This document shows positions 37,071 through 46,322 of a stretch of DNA of 64,000 nt, piece after piece; position 1 is the first letter of the stretch, and every line of letters starts with the position of its first letter. The position numbers and the translations under genes are program-made. This stretch comes from AP-15 sp963735445 (GTDB taxonomy: Bacteria; Pseudomonadota; Alphaproteobacteria; ATCC43930; CGMCC-115725): contig CAVTLC010000004.1 of the NCBI GenBank assembly GCA_963735445.1, positions 1 to 64,000 of the forward strand. Direction: 5' to 3'. A model generated the notes under the pieces. It saw only the letters and a program-made list of their open reading frames with translations, ran no database searches and was not told the DNA's origin.

Positions 37071-37913
37071 TTATTGCACCTGCTGCTTGAGCTTTGCCCA
37101 GCGGTCGAGGATCGGCAGGATCTGATCGGCGCCTTCCGGCGGCAGCGGGAAATTGACACGCACCGCTCCCAGATCGCGGAAGTGCTTGAGCTTGTCGGCG
37201 TCTTCCGGCGCCCCGCCAATCGTAACCGGCAGCGACGCTGGATCGCGCCCGGCATCGGTGGCCATCTGGCGGAACTTTGGCATGTATTCCTCGGGATTGC
37301 CGCTGCTCGCGTTTGGGTACCAGCCGTCGCCGTAGCGCACCGCGCGCCGCGCCGCCCATGGAAACGCGCCGCCGAGAATGATCGGAGGCCACGGTTTCTG
37401 CACCGGTTTCGGCCAAGTCATCATCTGCGGCACCTTGACGATCTCGCCTTCGTACTCGGCCTTTGACTTGGTCCAGATCTCCTTCATCGCCTCCATCTGC
37501 TCACGCATCTTCTGCATGCGCGTGGCAAAGACGGTGCCGTGACTTTCTATTTCCTCCTGGTTCCAGCCGCCGCCGATGCCGAACAAAAAGCGGCCGCCCG
37601 AGACTTGGTCGATCGACGCGACGAGCTTTGCGGTTTGGATCGTGTCGCGCTGAATGACCAGGCAAATGCCGGTCGCGACCTTGAGCCGCTTGGTCGCCGC
37701 CGCCGCCACGGCCAATGTGACGAACGGGTCCATCACATCATAATAGCGTTTGGCGAGCTCGCCGCCGCCCGGAGCGGGGGTCTTGCGCGGCACTGGGATA
37801 TGCGAATGCTCGGCCGCCCACAGCGAGTCGAAGCCGCGTTCCTCGAGCGCCACCGCGAGGGCAGCCGGGGTGATCGAATAATCGGTGAAAAAGATTGAGG
37901 CGCCGAATTCCAT
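37071..37913 (-). CDS. LLM class F420-dependent-type oxidoreductase
   Basis: Third luciferase-like flavoenzyme, 280 residues. It is preceded by CAGGAGAG. MEFGASIFFTDYSITPAALAVALEERGFDSLWAAEHSHIP is the barrel start. LAVAAAATKRLKVATGICL, DQVSGGRFLFGIGGGWN and RAVRYGDGWYP match TIGR03619-like members. These are assigned to F420- or FMN-dependent enzymes; the cofactor is uncertain because F420 is not universal in this group. The frame is intact. Confidence 0.88.
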   Translation of the reverse strand: MEFGASIFFTDYSITPAALAVALEERGFDSLWAAEHSHIPVPRKTPAPGGGELAKRYYDVMDPFVTLAVAAAATKRLKVATGICLVIQRDTIQTAKLVASIDQVSGGRFLFGIGGGWNQEEIESHGTVFATRMQKMREQMEAMKEIWTKSKAEYEGEIVKVPQMMTWPKPVQKPWPPIILGGAFPWAARRAVRYGDGWYPNASSGNPEEYMPKFRQMATDAGRDPASLPVTIGGAPEDADKLKHFRDLGAVRVNFPLPPEGADQILPILDRWAKLKQQVQ

Positions 37914-38097
37914 GGCTCAACTCTCCTGCTGATTGTGGTCGATTAGCCTTGCCTCCGATCCTAAGTGGGCTCGGCCACATCGGCAAGCCGGCGCACAGCG
38001 ACTGCATCCCGCGGCGATGCGCGATGTCAACCCAATGCCGAGCGCATTGCCGGCGCAACAGATCGGCCGCACAATCCCCAGGTGGAAAGGATTTTTG

Positions 38098-38895
38098 ATG
38101 TCGAATAGCGCCGCACCCGACGCACCCAGCGCACCGATTTTGAGCATCACCGACGGTCGCGCCGTCGTCCTGCTCAATCGTCCACGCCAGCACAACCGCA
38201 TCGAGCCGCAGGACCTAATCGCGCTTGAGCAATTTTTCGCCCGCATCGATGCCGATGCCGCGATCCGGGTTCTCGTGCTGACGGCCACCGGCAAAAGCTT
38301 CAGTTCGGGTTTTCACATCGGCGCGCTGGTGGAACGCAACGCCGGTGAGGACGATAACTACGACCGCGACGCTTTCGAGCGCACGGTCGACCGCCTCGAA
38401 CAGCTCCGCGTGCCGACGATCGCGGCATTGAACGGCAGTGTCTATGGCGGCGCCACCGATCTGGCATTGGCCTGCGATTTTCGGATCGGCGTCGAGGGCA
38501 TGCAGCTGCTGATGCCAGCGGCGCGGCTCGGGATCGTTTATTACGAAAGCGGCGTCCGCCGATATGTCACGCGGCTTGGGGTCGGCGCTGCAAAAAAGCT
38601 GTTTATGACGGCGCAGCCGATCGATGCGGCCGAGATGCTTCGGATCGGCTATCTCGATGAAATCGTGCCGCCTGATCAGCTGATGGCGCGCGTCGAGGCA
38701 TTGGCGGCGACGCTAACCGCGAACGCGCCGCTCGCTGTGGCCGGGCTAAAAAAGGCGATCAACGAGACCGCCGCAGGCACGCTCGACCGCGCGGCACTCG
38801 CCGCCATCCGGGCGCGTTGTTCGGAGTCGGACGACCACCAGGAAGCGTTGCGGGCCTGGGCAGAAAAACGCACCCCGGTCTTCACCGGAAATTGA
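38098..38895 (+). CDS. Enoyl-CoA hydratase/isomerase family protein
   Basis: Crotonase-fold protein of 265 residues. The ATG 38098 follows AAAGGA. TGKSFSSGFHIGAL gives the first oxyanion hole and ALNGSVYGGATDLALACDFRIG the second. LGIVYYESGVRRYVTRLG and AEMLRIGYLDEIV follow. The usual glutamate pair of true enoyl-CoA hydratases is not obvious, so another crotonase reaction is possible. It diverges from the LLM gene and may share a degradation route with it. Confidence 0.88.
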   Translation: MSNSAAPDAPSAPILSITDGRAVVLLNRPRQHNRIEPQDLIALEQFFARIDADAAIRVLVLTATGKSFSSGFHIGALVERNAGEDDNYDRDAFERTVDRLEQLRVPTIAALNGSVYGGATDLALACDFRIGVEGMQLLMPAARLGIVYYESGVRRYVTRLGVGAAKKLFMTAQPIDAAEMLRIGYLDEIVPPDQLMARVEALAATLTANAPLAVAGLKKAINETAAGTLDRAALAAIRARCSESDDHQEALRAWAEKRTPVFTGN

Positions 38896-38910
38896 GCGGA
38901 CGGCGAAGGT

Positions 38911-39264
38911 TCACTGCTCCAATTCGTCCTCTGCAAGCAGCGGTTCCCAAGCCGGTTCAATCTCGGACAGCCGCACCGGCGCAGCGAGTAACTCGTACAA
39001 TGTCCGCGCCTCGCTCGCCGGGCCGCGGCGCGACCCCAACGCCAAGATCCGTACGCTTCGCCAATAGTTCCCCTGCGGCACGGCAATCGCGTCGCCGACC
39101 CGCACCGGCTGATTGGGTTTGCCCACAGCAACACCGTTGAGGGTTACCGCGCCCGCTGCGCACAGGCGCGCCGCCGAGGAGCGCGTCTTGGCAAGCCGGG
39201 CAAACCATAGCCACTGGTCGATCCGCCGGCTCGCGGCCGTAGCCGAGCTGTCCGCCTTGCTCAA
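38911..39264 (-). CDS. RNA-binding S4 domain protein (Hsp15-like)
   Basis: A 117-residue S4-domain protein similar to heat-shock protein 15. RRIDQWLWFARLAKTRSSAARLCAAGAVTLNG is the S4 core that binds rRNA. KPNQPVRVGDAIAV follows, then a basic-to-acidic tail. It starts at TTG 39264, overlapping the stop of the helicase gene (TTGA), so the two are translationally coupled. Hsp15 rescues stalled 50S subunits in E. coli; here that role is inferred. Confidence 0.88.
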   Translation of the reverse strand: MSKADSSATAASRRIDQWLWFARLAKTRSSAARLCAAGAVTLNGVAVGKPNQPVRVGDAIAVPQGNYWRSVRILALGSRRGPASEARTLYELLAAPVRLSEIEPAWEPLLAEDELEQ

Positions 39265-41775
39265 GCGAGCTTCAGCTCCTGCAGTTTGGCAAAGGGATGC
39301 CCCTCTCCGGGCGGCCGCACCACGGTATTGTCGCGGCGACGGCGCGGCCGCGCGACAAAGGTTTCAACGCCGCCACTAATGACGGCGCGATAGCCGAGCG
39401 CGGTCAGCACCCGCCGCAATGCGGCGACCTCGACACCGGCGATCGCGGCGAGCCGGTCGTCCGCTGCGAACGGGCCGAGTCGCGAAAGCTGGCGGGCGGT
39501 CGCAGCGAGACGCTCGACCCGGTCGGCGCGAAGCGCCAACCCGTTGGCGACGAAAAAGCCGAGCGCGGCATAAAATGACAAAGGCAGCGATGGATCGGTT
39601 TCGATCGCTTTTGCGAGCCGGCGCGTCCCGGGCAGTGCCGGCGGGGTTCGCCCAAACCGCACCGCCCACAACAGGGCGCGAAAGCGTACCGCCTCCGGCC
39701 GCAACAGCGGCTCAAGATACACCGTTTCAGTGCCGAACCGGACCCCGTTTCGGCTCAACGCCGCGCGATCCGCCCCGTCGAGGGCCGCGACTTGGCGCAC
39801 CACCTCCCCCGCTGGCAGGGCTCCCCAGCGCGTCGGCGAGCTGAAATGCGAGACCGCGCGCAACACCGCCAAGCGGCAACCCGGAAATCGCGAACAGAGG
39901 GGCGAGCCGGCGTTCGATCTCGGTGCGGACAAACGCCGCCAAGCGCTGGCGGATCTTTTCGCGGAGATCACCCTCGACAAAGTCGCCGCCGATCGCTTCG
40001 ACCCGCGGAGTCAGCATGCGCTCCCCGGCAACCAGCCGGCCGACAACGCCGCCACGCCAGCGCAGCCCGCCCGCAGCGTCGATTGTAAACGCCTCGTCGG
40101 CATCGGCCGCCAGTAGCCGTGCGCGTGACGCGATCTCGCCGCGCAATACCCGATTGGCGGCGGTGTTGACCATCCGCATTTCGATCCCGTCAATCGCGTC
40201 CGGGACAAAGCGCAGCCCCTCGAGCCGGCCGACATAGGCGCCCTCGACCCGCACTTCCCCGCTCGACGAAACCGAAGCGATCAATTCGTCGTCCGAGGCG
40301 AGCCGGCGCACCAGGAAGGCCGAGCGGCGATCGACAAAGCGCTGGGTGATCCGCTCGTGCAATGCGTCGGACAGACGATCCTCGATACCACGCGCCTGCT
40401 CCTGCCAAGAGGTGGCGCCGTCGACCCAATCGCTGCGATGGGTGATGTAGGTCCAGGTACGAATGTGGGCGATCCGCGCCATCAGGCTGTCGATGTCGCC
40501 ATCGGTGCGGTCGAGGTTGTTCATCTGCCCGGCGATCCATTGGGTGGGCAGACGCTCGTCAGGTCCGGCGAGGTGGGTAAAGATATGTGCCAGCAGCCTC
40601 GTGTGGCTGTCGGTCATAACCTTGCGGAAATCCGGGATCTGGCACACGTCCCAGAGCAGCCGCACGGCGGCCCGGTTGCCGGCGAGCTGGGTGACATCGC
40701 GGTTGCGGGCGAGCGCCTGCAAGGCGCGATGATCGTCGGCCTGCCGCGCCTGAACGAGGCCGGGCAGTGATGGGCGCTCATCAAGGCTCTGCAGCAAAGC
40801 GTCGATCGACTCGAAGTGCAGCCTGGTGTTGCGCCAGTTGAGCTTGGTCAACGGGTCGAAGCGATGGGTTTCGACCGCCTCGACGATTTCACCATCGAGC
40901 GGTCCTTGCTCGGCGGTCGTGCCAAAGGTGCCGTCGCTCATATGACGCCCGGCGCGACCGGCGATCTGGGCGATTTCGGCCGCGGTCAGCCGCCGCGGGC
41001 CGCGCCCGTCGAACTTGCCGATGCGGGCAAAGGCGACATGGTCGAGATCCATGTTGAGCCCCATCCCGATCGCATCGGTGGCGACGAGATAGTCGACCTC
41101 GCCAGCCTGGAACATCCCGACCTGGGCATTGCGCGCCCGCGGCGACAGCGCCCCGAGCACGACCGCGGTGCCACCACGCTGGCGCCGGATCAACTCGGCC
41201 AGTGAAAACACGTCCGCGACGGCAAAGGCGACGACAGCGCTGCGTCGCGGCAGTCGGGTCACCTTCTTATGTCCGGTATAGGCCAAAGTCGAAAAACGCG
41301 GCCGGCTGACATGCTCAAATTCGGGCACAAGCCGCCGCATCAGCGGCTTGATCGTGTCGGCGCCGAGAAACATTGTTTCGGCGAGGCCGCGCGCATGCAG
41401 CAGCCGCGCGGTGAAGACGTGGCCACGCTCCGGATCAGCGCAGAGCTGGATCTCGTCGACCGCAAGAAAATCGACGGCGCGATCGAGCGGCATCGATTCC
41501 ACTGTACAGACAAAATAGGACGGGTTTGGCGGCACGATTTTTTCTTCGCCGGTAATCAGCGCCACCGCCCGAGCGCCGCGCAGTTTGACGATGCGATCGT
41601 AATTCTCGCGGGCGAGCAGCCGCAGCGGAAACCCGATCATCCCGCTTTTATGGCCGAGCATGCGCTCGATCGCGAGATGCGTCTTGCCGGTATTGGTCGG
41701 CCCGAGGACCGCGACAAGGCGCGGAGCGGGGCTGAACATGGCCATGGCAAAGGTATCGGGTGCGTAGGGCGACAT
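39261..41775 (-). CDS. SUV3-like ATP-dependent RNA helicase, frame break
   Basis: Superfamily 2 helicase of ~838 residues. Walker A is GPTNTGKT (around residues 25-32), Walker B LAVDEIQL. A SUV3-like helicase C segment has GALSPRARNAQV, VATDAIGMGLNMDLDHVAFA and QIAGRAGRH. A long C-terminal domain follows. Around 39825 one base breaks the frame. The first frame ends in Gly/Arg-rich nonsense at 39727. The second resumes with ALPAGEVVRQVAALDG and runs to 39261. Alphaproteobacteria carry this mitochondrial-SUV3-like helicase next to an S4 protein, supporting a role in RNA turnover or ribosome assembly. Confidence 0.88.
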
Positions 41776-41906
41776 GGCAAGAGCAAACCGTCAAATCCGC
41801 CGCGGTGCGTCGCCGCGGAAAATCCTTATTCTGGCCGGCCGGGTTTTCACCGAATCTTTTCAAAATTGCGCGATTTTGGGCTGGTCGCTGGTAACGGGAA
41901 GATTTT

Positions 41907-43505
41907 GTGGACGGGTTTGGCGCTGATGATCTCGATGGGTGCCGGATTGGGCGAATAATCGCCGTGTCTGCATCGCGCTCCACCGTAATGCTGGAGGAGC
42001 AAGACCTGCATCCGGTCGAAATTGGCAATCTCGTCAAGATGCAGACGCGGTCGGGCACAGTTTATGGAATGGTGAGCCGACTTGAAGTGGCCGATCCGGG
42101 GTTGGAGCCCACGGCCCAAGACTTCAAAACCGCCGAAATCGAGTTCGCAGGCGAGATCGGCAGTGGCACTTCCACCGCTTTCAAGCGGGGCATATCCGGC
42201 TTTCCAGCACTGGATGTTCCCGTCCTGCTCGCCTCCCCCTCCGATCTACAGCAAGTCTACGCACGTCCAAATGCCCCGACGGCCGCCATCGGCCTGCTTC
42301 ATCAGAATCCAGAGGTTCCCGCCTACATCCTCGCTGACGAACTGTTCGGAAAGCATTTCAGCATCGTCGGCACAACCGGATCGGGCAAGTCCTGCCTCGT
42401 TGCGACGCTCTTGAGTGCAATCATTGACCATTCCCCCAACGCGCATCTGATTTTGCTCGACCTACACAGCGAGTATGCGGCCGCGTTTGGCGGACGGGCT
42501 GCAGTGCTAAGCCCGGGCCACGGTCTCTATTTTCCCTATTGGCTGTTCAATTTCGAAGAGCTCACCGAAATCATTCTCGGCGCGGACAGTCATCCGGATC
42601 AGGTGAAAATCCTCGGCGAGGCAGTGCTGGCAGCCAAGAAACTCTACTTCGCGAAGACGGGCCTCGAGCGCCGGGGCACGGTGGATACCCCGGCGCCTTA
42701 CCGAATGGCGGATGTCTTGCGGTTTATCGACGCGGCAATGGGGAGCTTGGATCGCCCGGAAAGCGTCGCCGCCTATCATGCGGTGACCAGCCGCATCACT
42801 GCGTTGCAAAACGATGCGCGCTATGCCTTTGTTTTCAACACGCGTATGACCCTTCGCGACGAGCTGTGCGATATCCTCGCGCAGTTATTTCGCATCCCCG
42901 TTGCCGGGAAGCCGATTACCATTCTCGACCTTGCCGGTATCCCCTCCGAAGTTGTGAACGTGATCGTCTCGGTCTTATGCCGTCTGGCCTTTGATTTCGC
43001 GTTGTGGAGCGAAACCCCGATCCCCATCACGATTGTCTGCGAAGAAGCGCATCGCTACGCGCCGCGCGATCAAAGTCTCGGCTTCGAAGCGGCAAAACGA
43101 GCCCTCTTCCGCATCGCCAAAGAGGGCCGCAAATATGCGGTTTCGTTGTGCGTCGTCAGCCAACGACCATCGGATCTGGCCCCGGGACTTCTGTCTGAGT
43201 GCAATACCCTATTCGCGCTGCGCATGACCGGCCAGGAAGATCAGGATATCGTGCGCAGCGCAGTGCCCGAATCATGTTACGGATTACTGAATTTTCTGCC
43301 GGCTCTTGGTAATGGAGAGGCGATCGCGGTCGGTGAAGGAGTATCCTTACCGATGCGTATCTCGCTTTCCGTGCTCCCAGCCGAGCGACGCCCAAGAAGT
43401 GCGACGGCGTCATTTACTGAGGCTTGGACCAGCGAGGTCGATGGCGGGCGGGTCGAGAAAACCGTCGAGCGATGGCGCCAGGGCCTTCGAGCCGACCGGG
43501 TGTGA
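41907..43505 (+). CDS. HerA-like ATPase (FtsK/HerA superfamily)
   Basis: A 532-residue motor ATPase. The N-terminal ~100 residues form a HAS-barrel-like beta domain (RIGRIIAVSASRSTVML). Walker A is VGTTGSGKS (residues ~152-160), followed by LILLDLHSEYAAAFGG as Walker B. A conserved VCEEAHRYAPR with acidic pair and an arginine finger region (RIAKEGRKYAVSLCVVSQRP) complete the core. Bacterial HerA relatives act in DNA end processing with NurA or as parts of defence systems. Neither NurA nor a known defence partner is adjacent; the neighbours are a helicase and HtpG. Its role here is open. Confidence 0.88.
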   Translation: MDGFGADDLDGCRIGRIIAVSASRSTVMLEEQDLHPVEIGNLVKMQTRSGTVYGMVSRLEVADPGLEPTAQDFKTAEIEFAGEIGSGTSTAFKRGISGFPALDVPVLLASPSDLQQVYARPNAPTAAIGLLHQNPEVPAYILADELFGKHFSIVGTTGSGKSCLVATLLSAIIDHSPNAHLILLDLHSEYAAAFGGRAAVLSPGHGLYFPYWLFNFEELTEIILGADSHPDQVKILGEAVLAAKKLYFAKTGLERRGTVDTPAPYRMADVLRFIDAAMGSLDRPESVAAYHAVTSRITALQNDARYAFVFNTRMTLRDELCDILAQLFRIPVAGKPITILDLAGIPSEVVNVIVSVLCRLAFDFALWSETPIPITIVCEEAHRYAPRDQSLGFEAAKRALFRIAKEGRKYAVSLCVVSQRPSDLAPGLLSECNTLFALRMTGQEDQDIVRSAVPESCYGLLNFLPALGNGEAIAVGEGVSLPMRISLSVLPAERRPRSATASFTEAWTSEVDGGRVEKTVERWRQGLRADRV

Positions 43506-43526
43506 ATTGCTGAGCTCGGATATCTT

Positions 43527-43545
43527 GCGCGGATACGATCCGCGC
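43527..43545 (+). terminator. Perfect hairpin between HerA-like gene and htpG
   Basis: GCGCGGAT-ACG-ATCCGCGC, 8-bp arms with a 3-nt loop. It begins 22 bp past the HerA-like stop and ends 44 bp before the htpG start. It lacks a U-tract. It may terminate the first transcript or act in the htpG leader. It is not the CIRCE element. Confidence 0.4.
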
Positions 43546-43588
43546 TACATATCCGGAACGCATTGACGCCAACCCGCCACGGCAGACC

Positions 43589-45463
43589 ATGACCCAGGAA
43601 ACAAGAAGCTTCCAGGCGGAAGTTAGCCGCCTTCTCGAAATCGTCGCGCATTCGCTTTACAGCGAAAAAGAGATCTTTTTGCGCGAATTGATCTCCAACG
43701 CCTCCGATGCTTGCGATCGGCTGCGCTACGCGGCCCTGACCGAGCCGGCATTGGCTGAGGGCGATACCGACTACCGTGTCGTACTGACCCCCGATAAGAA
43801 ATCTCGGACCCTGACAATCGCCGATAACGGCATCGGCATGAACCGGGACGAGCTGATCGAAAATCTCGGCACGATCGCCCGCTCCGGCACAGCGGCCTTT
43901 ATGAGCCAGCTATCGGGTGACGCCCGCAAGGATATGAGCCTGATCGGCCAATTCGGTGTCGGCTTTTACTCAGCGTTTATGGTGGCCGAAAAAGTCGAGG
44001 TGCTGTCGCGAAAGGCCGGCGAAAGCGAAGGCTGGCGCTGGATCTCCGACGGCAAAGGCGAATTTACGATCGAGCCGCTGCCGGATGCCGCGCGAGGCGC
44101 ATCCATTATTGTCCATTTGCGCGAGGGCGAAGACGAATATCTCGATGCCGCCCGGTTGCGCCGCATCGTTCACACATATTCCGACCATATCGGCTTGCCG
44201 ATTGTTCTAAAGGACGGCGGTAAAGATGAAACGATCAACACCGCCTCCGCACTGTGGACCCGACCGCGTTCGGAAATTACGCCCGAGCAATATAAGGAAT
44301 TCTATCATCATGTCGGCCACAGCTTTGACGATCCATGGCTGACCTTGCACAACAAGGCCGAGGGGGTGCTCGAATACACTAATTTGCTGTTCGTGCCTTC
44401 GACCAAGCCATTCGATCTGTTCGATCCGGAGCGTAAAAGCCGAGTCAAACTCTATGTCCGCCGGGTATTCATTACCGACGAAGGCACCGACCTCCTGCCC
44501 GCCTATTTGCGCTTCTTGCGCGGCGTCGTCGATAGCGAGGACCTGCCGCTCAACATCAGCCGCGAAATGTTGCAATCCAACCCGATGGTCGCGCGAATGC
44601 GCCAGCAGCTGACCCGGCGGGTGCTGACCGAACTCGGCAAGAAGGCGACCGAGGAGCCTGAGGAATACGCCAAATTCTGGGACAATTTTGGCGCGGTGTT
44701 AAAGGAGGGCCTCTACGAGGACCGCGACCAGCGCGATTCTTTGCTGGAACTTGTGCGGTTTCGCTCGACCGCGCGCGACGAACTCGTATCACTCGACCAA
44801 TATATCGAGAGGATGCGGCCGGGGCAGGACGCGATCTATACGATCACCGGCGATAATCTGGAGATCGTCAAGCGCAGCCCGCAACTTGAGGGCTTTCGTG
44901 CACGCGGCGTAGAAGTGTTGATGCTGACCGATCCGATCGACGAATTCTGGGTATCTGCGATCGGAACGTACAAGGAAAAGCCGTTCAAATCAGCAACCCG
45001 CGGCGGTGTCGATCTCGTTAAGATTACCCCGCCTGAGGAGAGGCCGCAGGAACTGCCGGAGCCGCCGGCCAAGCTCGCCAGCCTGATCGCGATTTTTAAA
45101 CTGGCACTTGGAGACGCGGTCAAAGACGTCCGCAGCTCAGATCGGCTGACCGACAGCGCAGTCTGTCTGGTTGCCGACGAGGGCGATATGGACATGCACC
45201 TCGAACGGCTGTTGAAGCAGCATCGTCAACTGGATACCGCTGCCAAACGCATTCTCGAACTCAATCCCCGACACAAGCTGATCGAGCGTCTCGCGGCGAG
45301 CGTCGGCGAGACCGGCGCGTCGGACCAGATTAGCGAGTTTGCCTGGCTGCTCCTCGATCAGGCGCGGATCATCGAGGGCGAACAATTGCCCGACCCCCCG
45401 GCCTTTGCCCGCCGCTTGGCAGAGCTGCTCGAGCGCGGCCTGCCGCAGACACAGGCGGCGTAG
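43589..45463 (+). CDS. htpG: Molecular chaperone HtpG (Hsp90)
   Basis: Bacterial Hsp90 of 624 residues. N-terminal ATPase motifs are HSLYSEKEIFLRELISNASDACD, IADNGIGMN, GTIARSGT and IGQFGVGFYSAFMVA. The middle domain has SRVKLYVRRVFITDE and LPLNISREMLQ. The C-terminal dimerisation region ends LERGLPQTQAA. Full length and intact frame. No CIRCE or clear RpoH promoter is visible. Confidence 0.98.
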   Translation: MTQETRSFQAEVSRLLEIVAHSLYSEKEIFLRELISNASDACDRLRYAALTEPALAEGDTDYRVVLTPDKKSRTLTIADNGIGMNRDELIENLGTIARSGTAAFMSQLSGDARKDMSLIGQFGVGFYSAFMVAEKVEVLSRKAGESEGWRWISDGKGEFTIEPLPDAARGASIIVHLREGEDEYLDAARLRRIVHTYSDHIGLPIVLKDGGKDETINTASALWTRPRSEITPEQYKEFYHHVGHSFDDPWLTLHNKAEGVLEYTNLLFVPSTKPFDLFDPERKSRVKLYVRRVFITDEGTDLLPAYLRFLRGVVDSEDLPLNISREMLQSNPMVARMRQQLTRRVLTELGKKATEEPEEYAKFWDNFGAVLKEGLYEDRDQRDSLLELVRFRSTARDELVSLDQYIERMRPGQDAIYTITGDNLEIVKRSPQLEGFRARGVEVLMLTDPIDEFWVSAIGTYKEKPFKSATRGGVDLVKITPPEERPQELPEPPAKLASLIAIFKLALGDAVKDVRSSDRLTDSAVCLVADEGDMDMHLERLLKQHRQLDTAAKRILELNPRHKLIERLAASVGETGASDQISEFAWLLLDQARIIEGEQLPDPPAFARRLAELLERGLPQTQAA

Positions 45464-45534
45464 CCGGGAACGGCGCTAAACAGTACGGTTCGCGGACCGG
45501 CAGAATCACGAATCCGCTGATCCGCGCCCTGTCC

Positions 45535-46086
45535 TTAGTCCGCGAAGGGTAACGGGGTGCCCGCAGGCAGCGGGACCTGGAACACGTTGAGCGCATTCCC
45601 GATTGCGGTGTAGTAGCCGATGATGGTCCCGAGTTCGACGACGCCCTGCTCTCCGAACGCCTTGATCGCCTCCGCAAATCTCGCGTCCGAAAGCCTCTTG
45701 GTATCGATCAGCTCGGTAACGATCTGATAGACCAGTGTCTGCTCGTTGTTTGCAAATTCCGGCCTGACGCCGGTACGGATCGCCTCGATCGCATCGGCCG
45801 GCACCCCGGCTTCGATCGCCAGCGGCGCGTGCGCATACCACTCGTAATTCGCCCGGATGCTGCGCGCGGTCAGGCATATCGCCAACTCGGACAATGCCGG
45901 CGGCAGCGAACTGCCCCAACGCAGATATTCGCCAAGCCGAGACAGGTGCCGGCACACTTCCGGCGCCCGGATCAACAGCTGGAATGGGCCGCCAAATCGA
46001 CCGCGCTTGCCGGCGACGATCTCGTCATGAACTTCTTTTTGCGGCTGGGTCATCTCGGCGAGGGTTATCTCGCGGTATCGGCTCAT
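45535..46086 (-). CDS. Carboxymuconolactone decarboxylase family protein
   Basis: All-alpha AhpD/CMD-fold protein of 183 residues. The start ATG 46086 has GAGGAAAC upstream; a longer frame to 46167 adds no family sequence. GGPFQLLIRAPEVCRHLSRLGEYLRW is typical of the family N-terminus. SELAICLTARSIRANYEWYAHAPLA holds the conserved Glu and His of the CMD motif. The redox Cys pair of AhpD is absent, so a decarboxylase or uncharacterised member is more likely. Substrate unknown. Confidence 0.85.
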   Translation of the reverse strand: MSRYREITLAEMTQPQKEVHDEIVAGKRGRFGGPFQLLIRAPEVCRHLSRLGEYLRWGSSLPPALSELAICLTARSIRANYEWYAHAPLAIEAGVPADAIEAIRTGVRPEFANNEQTLVYQIVTELIDTKRLSDARFAEAIKAFGEQGVVELGTIIGYYTAIGNALNVFQVPLPAGTPLPFAD

Positions 46087-46322
46087 CGGGAGTTTCCTCA
46101 TTCTCGCGGCGTGGACACCGGGGCGGTTCAGTCGTTTAACGCCGAGCCCCCGCGCAGGCTCAAACACGACGTTACTAAGCGCGCCCTAGGTTACAGCGAT
46201 TTAATTTCGAGGAAAGCCGGGTGTCAGGCCCGTGGTGCAATTATCCACTGATCCCCGATCGCTCTCGGGACGCCTGCGGTGTTCGGGGTACGGGGCAACC
46301 AGCCGTGCAACAAGAGGACAGA

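Noticed and set aside
41907..45463. HerA-like ATPase with HtpG as a phage-defence system
   Set aside because: HtpG is a housekeeping chaperone and no effector (SIR2, DUF4297, NurA) is adjacent. Adjacency alone does not support a system.
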